Shown here: positions 26,685 to 33,776 of the stretch, piece after piece
Numbering within the stretch: the stretch's first letter is position 1
Layout of the letters: every line of letters begins with the position of its first letter
Source of the DNA: Ignavibacteriales bacterium
GTDB lineage: Bacteria; Bacteroidota; Ignavibacteria; Ignavibacteriales; Ignavibacteriaceae
Length of the DNA stretch: 36,255 nucleotides
Assembly (NCBI GenBank): GCA_020061465.1
Contig: JAGUYG010000034.1
Span: 1-36,255, forward strand
Direction: 5' to 3'
The notes under the pieces: model-generated
The model's input: only the letters and a program-made list of their open reading frames with translations
Told to the model about the DNA's origin: nothing
Database searches by the model: none
Position numbers and translations under genes: made by a program

Positions 26685-26707
26685 CCCTTCTCTTCTTAAG
26701 AGAAGGG
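26685..26707. repeat. Perfect 10-3-10 hairpin (CCCTTCTCTT)
   Basis: CCCTTCTCTT and AAGAGAAGGG pair perfectly around the loop CTT. It lies about 70 bases upstream of the converging end of the PorV-like gene, so it might also terminate that minus-strand transcript, though no good T-run follows on the minus strand. Confidence 0.75.
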
Positions 26708-26775
26708 TTGGAATGAGTTCTACTTTTTGTTTGTAGCTTTCTGCTATGCCACGTAACATAAGATTAATGACTCTA

Positions 26776-27795
26776 TCAAAATCTTAACTCAACCGAAAAC
26801 CGTGATACTTTTCCTAAATCGTTATAATCAACTAATGCATAATCAAAGCCAACGGTTTGGCTGCCAACGTTTAATTTCACACCGGCTCCGAATGTCCACT
26901 TTTCGATATCATAATTAATTTTGTAACCGAGTCTTGCAAAGAATGTATCGTTCCATGAATACTCACCGCCGATGTTCAATCTTTCATTATTATCATTTGG
27001 ATGATTGCCGTCTACTGCCATTGTAAAACGATGATCGGCAGAAGCAAGAATAGGGTCGCTGCCGCCGACAATATCCATTGCAATTCCAACACGAAAATTT
27101 AACGGAAGGGGATAGGCTTCGGTTTTTAATCGTGCATCGGGATTATATTCGCCTGCAACTCCTTTATTTATATCGGCAAGAATTATTAAGTCGCGTCCTT
27201 CAAGCTGCATATTGCCGCCAAAATTTGAGACGCACATTGCTATTACCAAATTGTGAAATCCGGTTTTAAGATATGTCCCGATATCTAACGCTACTGTATG
27301 CGCCGATTCATTGTAAGCCACCTGCTGAATGTATTTTACCGTCATCCCGACAGAAAAACGATCGGTTAATGCACGGGCATAAGACAGTCCGATTGCGATA
27401 TCACTAACATTGTAAAAAACACCTGTACCTTCGGGCTGCTCAACTGTGGTTACTTCCTGTTCGTCGGTACTTAGCGATACAGCACTAATTCCAAGCACAT
27501 CGTTTTCACTTAGGGGAATCGCAATACCTGCGTAATTGTGGTAAATTTCTGCAAACCATTGAGAATGGCTAATTCCGACGGAGATTGAATTTAAATTAGT
27601 TAAACCCGCAGGATTCCAATACAATGTGCTGACATCGTTTGCAACTGCGCCAAAAGTTTCTCCCATTCCGGCTGCTCTGGCACCGACACCGATTTTTAAG
27701 AATTGTGCTGCTGCCGTTCCCACCTTAGAAAAACTGCCGCACAAATTATTTGCAGAAAAACCGATAACAAAAAGTATGGTAATTATTTTTTTCAT
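26776..27795 (-). CDS. PorV/PorQ-family outer-membrane protein
   Basis: A FadL-like barrel of 339 residues with a signal peptide (about 1-20). The family signature is clear: FLKIGVGARAAGMGETFGAV (residues 33-52), then NDVSTLYWNPAGL (54-66) and SHSQWFAEIYHNYAGIAIPL. The chain ends in a barrel strand, RFSVELRF. PorV itself is the T9SS shuttle that hands cargo to the attachment machinery, while other members are accessory barrels of unknown role; which applies here cannot be told. It is the third gene of an operon after the TonB receptor and the large surface protein, 29 bases behind the latter, with AGGAG nine bases before the ATG. The pairing suggests it serves export or anchoring of the neighbouring surface protein. 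Confidence 0.9.
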   Translation of the reverse strand: MKKIITILFVIGFSANNLCGSFSKVGTAAAQFLKIGVGARAAGMGETFGAVANDVSTLYWNPAGLTNLNSISVGISHSQWFAEIYHNYAGIAIPLSENDVLGISAVSLSTDEQEVTTVEQPEGTGVFYNVSDIAIGLSYARALTDRFSVGMTVKYIQQVAYNESAHTVALDIGTYLKTGFHNLVIAMCVSNFGGNMQLEGRDLIILADINKGVAGEYNPDARLKTEAYPLPLNFRVGIAMDIVGGSDPILASADHRFTMAVDGNHPNDNNERLNIGGEYSWNDTFFARLGYKINYDIEKWTFGAGVKLNVGSQTVGFDYALVDYNDLGKVSRFSVELRF

Positions 27796-27824
27796 TTACT
27801 TAAACTCCTAAGATTTAGGTGTTA

Positions 27825-30800
27825 TTATTTTATCACCAAAAATTTTCCAACTTTCTTCTGTCCGTTCGGAATAGAAACCACATAAACGTACAAACCGTAA
27901 GCGATGTACTGTTCGTTATAAGTGCGCATATCCCAGAAAGTAAAACCTCGATTATCGTTATGGTCTATATTCGCAATATGATCGCCGGCTACGGTATAAA
28001 TCGATATCTTACATTCATTCGGTAAGTTGTTAAACATTAATTTTTTACCGAATTGATCGTTTTCCCAAACATTCGAAACTATATAAGGATCGGGTACAAC
28101 TCTAATTTTATTCAAATCAATATTTTCAGTAGTTAAGTATTGTGCCTTCCTAGTATTAAATTCATACCTTAATTCTTTTCTGAAGGGCTTATATGTTTTA
28201 ATTGTAAATTGATCTCCATCAGAAGGAGGAAAAGCGGGACGGAATATTGCATCTCCATCGGCGTTGATGTATGAATCGGGGAAGTTATTGGTATTTAAGT
28301 AAAGTCCGGAATAGGTAGTATCATTAGTTACTTCATCGACAATAACTTTTTCTATTACAAGTATGTCAGTGTATTTTTCATAATACCCTGGACTGCCAGC
28401 CGTATAACCCTTACCGCCCGGTACTAAATCCCAGCCCAATGGACTGTAGAAGCTTTGTCGGTAATCCGGCGGGGCTTTAATTGCAAACTCAAACAGCCAG
28501 GTATTCTCTGTAATATTAATTGGATTATCGGGATCGGTAATTACCTCAACTTTTAACGGAAGATGTTGAAGCGAGTCTTGCTCGGTGCCGGTGAAGTAAT
28601 CGTACCAGTGCGCCCAAACTCCACCTGTTTCAGTCATGTCCACAGTAATTCTAAAATCTTCAATTGTGTAGATTGTCTCGGGTACTATATCTAATCTGCC
28701 TTTGTATTTATCCACCGGTCCTGTTCGCCAATCAAAAGTGCAAGTATCGCCGTTTACTTTTGTCCATCCGATAAACTCTACACCGGAAGGTGCATCGAAA
28801 ACCGTTAAACGAAATCCATCAACAATCGGAAGATTATCTTTTGTATCATTTGAGAATAAATGACGATCAAAAAGTAGTGTTGTATCGCCTGTTGCCGCTG
28901 AGATCCTGTAAAGATTAAAACCGAGAACGTAGTTTACTTTGCCGTCTATAATTTGCATTGCCGAATCAACAAATGTGATTAAATAATCGTCACCGGTTAT
29001 TAAATCGGGTTGAATGATGTCAACTTTTACCAGCCCTTGACAAATTCCACCGATAGGGGGTATAGCTCCCTCAGCATCAAGAGCAGGACTGAAATTTGGA
29101 GGTGAATAATTTTGAGCTTTAACACCCGGTATCACCGAAACGGTATGCGATTCCATGGTTGATCTTCCGAGCGGCGATTGATATGATTGTTCAAGATTGT
29201 CGGGGTCTTGATTTCCTCTATCATAAGCAGTAACACAATACCAGTATTCAACGCCGTTTAAAAGATTGTCATCAACAAAACTATGCTTCAATCCTGTGTC
29301 ATCACCTAAAGATTGATTGAATGCGGGATCGGGACCCTTAATTCCATTTATAAGATCAAAAATTTTCAGAGGCTGATAACCAATAACATTTCCGTAATAA
29401 TCCGTAATTGGTTTTCCCCAGGTAATACCTTTGTCATCGCTTCTATAAATTTTATAACCCTCAAAATCGTATTCGCCGGTTAAAGGATCTTTCGAATTTT
29501 CCGCTTCAGAATCCCATGCTATTCGAACCTGTTTATCTCCCGCATAAGCTACAACCTTTGGTGTTTTTGGTGGACCCGAGCCTTGAAACTTACGGTCGTA
29601 CATCTGCTGAGCAATTCTTAAGTTCTTCATCAGATCAGTTGTATCTGCTTGATTAGGAATATTCCCTGATCTTCCCATAACAACAGCAACCGAGGATTTA
29701 ACCGTTTCGCCCGGTTCTAAATTCAGAGGACCTGTCATTACATAATAATTAATCGGTGCACCGTTAGGAAAATATACTTTCATACTGTCGGGATGAGTGG
29801 TATCAATGCGTCTATTTGCACCATGGAAAAATGCATGTGGAATACCCAGGTTGGGATCATTCGGATTACTAGTAATTACGGGCCACATTTCTTCGTCTAT
29901 TTTTGGCTGCACCTCGCGGTTAAAGAAGTGAAAATCGGTTACGCCAATGTCATTAGGTGTTTGCAAAATGCTAAGCCCTACTATTCCCATATCTGTAGGA
30001 TCGCCAGCCCATGCGCCATCTTTAATATTATTTTTATCCCACACATAAACAAAATCTAAATTACCGTCATCGTTGCTGTCGATAATATTAATTAAATCTT
30101 CGTTGTCGTAATCAGGTCTGAAGATAGCGATGTATCCGACATAAACACTGTCGAGGTGCTTACCGCTTTTATTATGAATTGTAAAATCCCAGAACAAAAT
30201 ATCTTCGGCATAAGGACGACCGTAAGAGAATGCAGTTTGCTCGACTTCTATACCGATTGGTCCATCGGGATGAGAATTTTCGCTGTCGTCAAAAACCGAA
30301 TAGATATCGCGGTCTGAAACAAATTCACCCTCTACTTCATTGCCGAACTCAGGAGAAGTTTCGTCAATATTTATTCGAAAAGGTCCGGGCCAATGGCGAT
30401 CTGAAGGAGTGCTAATCCAATTTCCGATTTCATCATAATATCCTTTTGGCCAGGTTTCGGGATTATCGCTTAAAGGAAGGAAGGGCGTTTCATCCGGTGG
30501 AGGTGCAGTAACATCACCTGAAAAAATTCTACCTCTTGAGCCGGACTTTGGCGACCAATCAACTTTTTCGGAGGGACCACCCACTACTGAAGTAATTACA
30601 TTTCCCTTAACCGCCACAATTAATCCTAAACCAAAACAGTATTGTATCGTAGTACTTGCCGCCTTAGGCCAATGGATCGAATTATTATAGTATTCATGGA
30701 AACTTGAAAGAACTCCATAATTGCCCAGGTAATTAGTTACTTGTCCCTTTTCCATTATTCCCAAACCGCGTTCGAAAGAAGAATAAGTTTTCGTTAAGCG

Positions 30801-30929
30801 TGCAATTTGTTCTGATGTAAGATCGGTATGGCAGCTATTGCAATTTTGATTTTGCGAAAAAATTTCAGTGGTAATAGATAGCAGCACAATTATCGATAAA
30901 ATAAAATATCTCTTTATATACTTAAGCAT
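27825..30929 (-). CDS. Large T9SS-type surface protein with N-terminal CxxCH motif
   Basis: A 1034-residue secreted protein. A signal peptide (about residues 1-25, ending EIFS) is followed at once by CNSCH (30-34), a c-type haem attachment motif. A conserved N-terminal domain with GQVTNYLGNYG and IHWPKAAS follows. About residues 460-640 include fibronectin-III-like segments (TPKVVAYAGDKQVRIAWDS, YDFEGYKIYRS). The last 90 or so residues, from IRVVPDPYIVSNVW through ISIYTVAGD to GKFLVIK, resemble a T9SS sorting domain of the type common in Ignavibacteria. The start at 30929 is chosen for GGAG eight bases upstream; an ATG at 30950 would overlap the previous gene. It is the second gene of the operon, 14 bases after the TonB receptor. 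Function unknown; haem binding is an inference from the motif. Confidence 0.88.
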   Translation of the reverse strand: MLKYIKRYFILSIIVLLSITTEIFSQNQNCNSCHTDLTSEQIARLTKTYSSFERGLGIMEKGQVTNYLGNYGVLSSFHEYYNNSIHWPKAASTTIQYCFGLGLIVAVKGNVITSVVGGPSEKVDWSPKSGSRGRIFSGDVTAPPPDETPFLPLSDNPETWPKGYYDEIGNWISTPSDRHWPGPFRINIDETSPEFGNEVEGEFVSDRDIYSVFDDSENSHPDGPIGIEVEQTAFSYGRPYAEDILFWDFTIHNKSGKHLDSVYVGYIAIFRPDYDNEDLINIIDSNDDGNLDFVYVWDKNNIKDGAWAGDPTDMGIVGLSILQTPNDIGVTDFHFFNREVQPKIDEEMWPVITSNPNDPNLGIPHAFFHGANRRIDTTHPDSMKVYFPNGAPINYYVMTGPLNLEPGETVKSSVAVVMGRSGNIPNQADTTDLMKNLRIAQQMYDRKFQGSGPPKTPKVVAYAGDKQVRIAWDSEAENSKDPLTGEYDFEGYKIYRSDDKGITWGKPITDYYGNVIGYQPLKIFDLINGIKGPDPAFNQSLGDDTGLKHSFVDDNLLNGVEYWYCVTAYDRGNQDPDNLEQSYQSPLGRSTMESHTVSVIPGVKAQNYSPPNFSPALDAEGAIPPIGGICQGLVKVDIIQPDLITGDDYLITFVDSAMQIIDGKVNYVLGFNLYRISAATGDTTLLFDRHLFSNDTKDNLPIVDGFRLTVFDAPSGVEFIGWTKVNGDTCTFDWRTGPVDKYKGRLDIVPETIYTIEDFRITVDMTETGGVWAHWYDYFTGTEQDSLQHLPLKVEVITDPDNPINITENTWLFEFAIKAPPDYRQSFYSPLGWDLVPGGKGYTAGSPGYYEKYTDILVIEKVIVDEVTNDTTYSGLYLNTNNFPDSYINADGDAIFRPAFPPSDGDQFTIKTYKPFRKELRYEFNTRKAQYLTTENIDLNKIRVVPDPYIVSNVWENDQFGKKLMFNNLPNECKISIYTVAGDHIANIDHNDNRGFTFWDMRTYNEQYIAYGLYVYVVSIPNGQKKVGKFLVIK

Positions 30930-30943
30930 ATTTTTATCTCCTG

Positions 30944-33550
30944 TTACCATGTAAATTGTACTCCTGCTTTAATTATTCTCGGCGGACCAATATGATTCGG
31001 ATTGTAATTGGCATCGGGCGAGGAACCGACAAGACCGGCAACTCCCGTATCGAAAGGTTTACCGGTACGGGAATATACATATCGCACATTTTCCTTGTTG
31101 AGTAGATTTGTTACTTCAACAAAAACGCCGGCAGCGATATTAGAAAACCAAAATCTTTTTATCATGCGAAAATCAAGAGTGGATGTCCATGATTTTCGTC
31201 CTGAATTAATTTCTATTCTTACTGTGGGATCAACGTAAGGGGTGTACGGAAGTCCGCTGGCTGCCTGGAAAAGAATATTCAAGTTAAAATCGGAAAAAGG
31301 TTTGATTCCAAATATTTCCGGTCCTTGATCTTTAGGTATGAAAAAATTCAAAGTAACGGCTACATCGTGCCGCTGGTCAAAATCTAAGTAATATTCTTGA
31401 TGCGGAATTTCTTCCTGTTCAAAAGCGTTGATGTATCCGCCTAACGGCTGCGAGTTGTTTCCCTTTGCAATCATGAAGGTGTAATCGATTGAGCCGGAAA
31501 AGTAATTGCTGTAACGTTTCCTCAATGTTAAGTCAAATCCTTTTACGCTTGCATAATCCGAATTATAGAAAACGACATATCCTTTAGATAGATAAGTTAT
31601 ATGAAGCGTGGATAATAAATCGGTTATGTCTTTGTACCACGCCGAGATATCAAGCGCCCAATCGTCTGCCAGCTTGTATTTTATACCCGTTTCATAAGCT
31701 ACTGTTTTTTGTGCTTTTACTCCCGGGTTACCTACCAAAGGTAGTGAAGTACTTAAGTCCTTAACTTGATTGTAATAGAGTGCATTGTAATCAGGGTTTT
31801 GAAAGAAATGACCGTAAGAAAAATGAAGCACGGCAAGATCGGTTATCGGATGAGCCAATCCGATTCGCGGGCTAAGCTGTGTTTTAGCTGCAACATTAGT
31901 TTCAGGAGCGATTATCCAATTATTATTTTCATCGAAATAACCGAATCGTCTTATGTCTTCCCACATGGTTGTTTTAGGGTCGGCATAATCAAGGCGTAAT
32001 CCAAGATTCACTATGAGATAATCATATTCAATTTTATCCTGAATGTAACCAGCTATCTCGAACGGGGATCGGGTATACTCATCTTTATACTGCGCACCTC
32101 CGGGCCACGGCTGCGATTCTTCATATACTTTAATGTTGTGGCTTTTGAATTCGATCCCACTTTTAAATAAATGATAATTGTTTGCCTGGTATGTTAAGTC
32201 AACTTTTCCGCTGTAGGTGGTGGTTTGATTATCGGCGTATCGAGAATCATCTCCTTTTACATAGAAATAGACTGTTTCTCCAGTTTGTCCTCTTACATAA
32301 TCTTGCGGTTGTTTATCGCCTACCTGAGTTTTTAAATCATTCACAAAGCGGGATACTTGAGCAGTGTAAAATAAGCTGTTGCTTATAGTATGCGTTAAGG
32401 TTAATCCTAAACGGTTTGTGTTCTGAATAGAATGAGCCTGGTTTTCACTCAAATATTTCCACGCATGACTATATGATTGGAATTTATTTTCAGTTAATTG
32501 ACCGGATAAAGACATCTTTAAAGCCGGACTGGCTGAATAGGTTAATTTTCCAAATCCGTCTCTTTGTAAGCTGTAACCGTGCGGAAGATAACTGTCCTCA
32601 TTTTTGAATCTGCCAGAAATAAAAAATGATAAATCGGAAACTTGAGGTATAGGACCGCTTAATGATAAACTTATAATACCATTTACAGGAGCTTCTAAAC
32701 TGAGCGGTTTGAACTTCAATTTATCGATAATGCTTTTCTCAACATATTCATAAGTATCTTCCACACCGGCAAAAGGATTCTTCGTTCTATACGAAGATTG
32801 ATTCAGCATAGGCGAGGTGTATTCAAATTTTCCGTGAAAAGATTCTCCACCTTCTTTAGTTACAATATTAACGATGCTTGACATAGCATTGCCGTACTCG
32901 GCATTAAACGTACCGCTTAGCAGGATCATTTCTTCAATTGCATCCTTGTTCATCATTCCTTTGAATCCGCCGTAAAGCGGATCTTCTACGTACATTCCGT
33001 CAACCATGTAAGCAATTTCACCTGTTCTTCCGCCTCTTACGTGAATGTTACCCTCGGCATCGGTGGTGAATCCGGCTTTCGTAGTAAGTACATCCTGAAA
33101 ACTTTCTACCGGCATATTTATTAATTCATTAGAGCTTACAATTGACATTTTTGACGTAACATCTTTCTGTAATAGAGGACGTTCGGCTACAACAACCACC
33201 TCTTCTCCGATTTCTAAAATTGTAGGCTCCATATCGAAATCAACCTGAGTTGTAAGTCCGATGTGAACCTGCACATTTGTAACTCTAACTGTTTTATATC
33301 CGATCATAGTTGCCCGGACAGTATACGTTCCTGGAGGAATATTAATTATGAAGTACTCGCCGTTGAAGTTGCACGCACCTCCTAAGGTAGTACCTTCGAT
33401 TAATACATTAACGCCGGGAAGTGGTTCACCGGTAGCAGCTTCTCTGGCAACACCGCCGATTTTTCCGACGGTTTGTGCAAGCGAGATTGATGGAACGAGT
33501 AAGATTACAATTGATAAATAAAGTCCAATTTTCATTAAATTTTTTTTCAC
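30944..33550 (-). CDS. TonB-dependent receptor with carboxypeptidase-regulatory-like domain
   Basis: An outer-membrane gated barrel of 868 residues. The signal peptide ends SISLAQ (about residue 26). Residues 30-115 form the carboxypeptidase-regulatory-like domain (GVAREAATGEPLPGVNVLIE, with MIGYKTV near the end). The plug spans about 120-240, with VHVRGGRTGEIAYMVDG-like sequence (IHVRGGRTGEIAYMVDGMYV) and SSIVNIVTKEGG. The rest is a strand-rich barrel ending GVQFTW. The GTG start at 33550 is supported by GAGG seven bases upstream; an ATG five codons later has no ribosome binding site. It heads a three-gene operon with the CxxCH surface protein and the PorV-like barrel. The substrate is unknown; no SusD-like partner is present, so it is not a standard polysaccharide system. 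Confidence 0.93.
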   Translation of the reverse strand: MKKNLMKIGLYLSIVILLVPSISLAQTVGKIGGVAREAATGEPLPGVNVLIEGTTLGGACNFNGEYFIINIPPGTYTVRATMIGYKTVRVTNVQVHIGLTTQVDFDMEPTILEIGEEVVVVAERPLLQKDVTSKMSIVSSNELINMPVESFQDVLTTKAGFTTDAEGNIHVRGGRTGEIAYMVDGMYVEDPLYGGFKGMMNKDAIEEMILLSGTFNAEYGNAMSSIVNIVTKEGGESFHGKFEYTSPMLNQSSYRTKNPFAGVEDTYEYVEKSIIDKLKFKPLSLEAPVNGIISLSLSGPIPQVSDLSFFISGRFKNEDSYLPHGYSLQRDGFGKLTYSASPALKMSLSGQLTENKFQSYSHAWKYLSENQAHSIQNTNRLGLTLTHTISNSLFYTAQVSRFVNDLKTQVGDKQPQDYVRGQTGETVYFYVKGDDSRYADNQTTTYSGKVDLTYQANNYHLFKSGIEFKSHNIKVYEESQPWPGGAQYKDEYTRSPFEIAGYIQDKIEYDYLIVNLGLRLDYADPKTTMWEDIRRFGYFDENNNWIIAPETNVAAKTQLSPRIGLAHPITDLAVLHFSYGHFFQNPDYNALYYNQVKDLSTSLPLVGNPGVKAQKTVAYETGIKYKLADDWALDISAWYKDITDLLSTLHITYLSKGYVVFYNSDYASVKGFDLTLRKRYSNYFSGSIDYTFMIAKGNNSQPLGGYINAFEQEEIPHQEYYLDFDQRHDVAVTLNFFIPKDQGPEIFGIKPFSDFNLNILFQAASGLPYTPYVDPTVRIEINSGRKSWTSTLDFRMIKRFWFSNIAAGVFVEVTNLLNKENVRYVYSRTGKPFDTGVAGLVGSSPDANYNPNHIGPPRIIKAGVQFTW

Positions 33551-33717
33551 GAGATTCCTCTTTGCTATACAAAGTATCTTGGTGAATTATAATGTTTTTG
33601 CACAGGTTATAAAAGCGTTTAAAGGAACGCCTTAAGCTGTGCCGCGATTCCAAAACTTTTTATTGTATTATTATAACTTTTTATTACCGTTATCTCACAA
33701 TGTTCTCTCTGAGCATC

Positions 33718-33766
33718 AAACCTCCAAGGTTTTGACAGTTTTCAGTAACGCCAACCTCGGAGGTTT
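33718..33766. repeat. CCTCCGAGG-type palindromic repeat
   Basis: Arms AAACCTCCAAGGTT (33718-33731) and AACCTCGGAGGTTT (33753-33766) pair with one mismatch, which becomes a G-U pair if transcribed from the minus strand. The loop is 21 bases. It lies 11 bases past the stop of the minus-strand Asp-box gene and may help end its transcript. The core resembles the inner stem of the element at 14465-14499. Confidence 0.7.
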
Positions 33767-33776
33767 ACGTTTGTCG

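Larger units (their letters stand above)
26229..26775. other. Repeat-dense intergenic region
   Basis: About 550 bases with no credible gene. It holds at least four repeat pieces: the left end of a MITE-like element (26369-26414), an inverted copy of the 37-base dispersed repeat (26508-26555), and two perfect hairpins of identical 10-3-10 geometry (26588-26610 and 26685-26707). A reading frame at 26467-26736 crosses all of these and is not believed to be a gene. Confidence 0.7.

Noticed and set aside
26467-26736. An 89-codon frame in the repeat-dense gap
   Set aside because: It runs through an inverted repeat copy and two hairpins, has no ribosome binding site and no protein-like composition.
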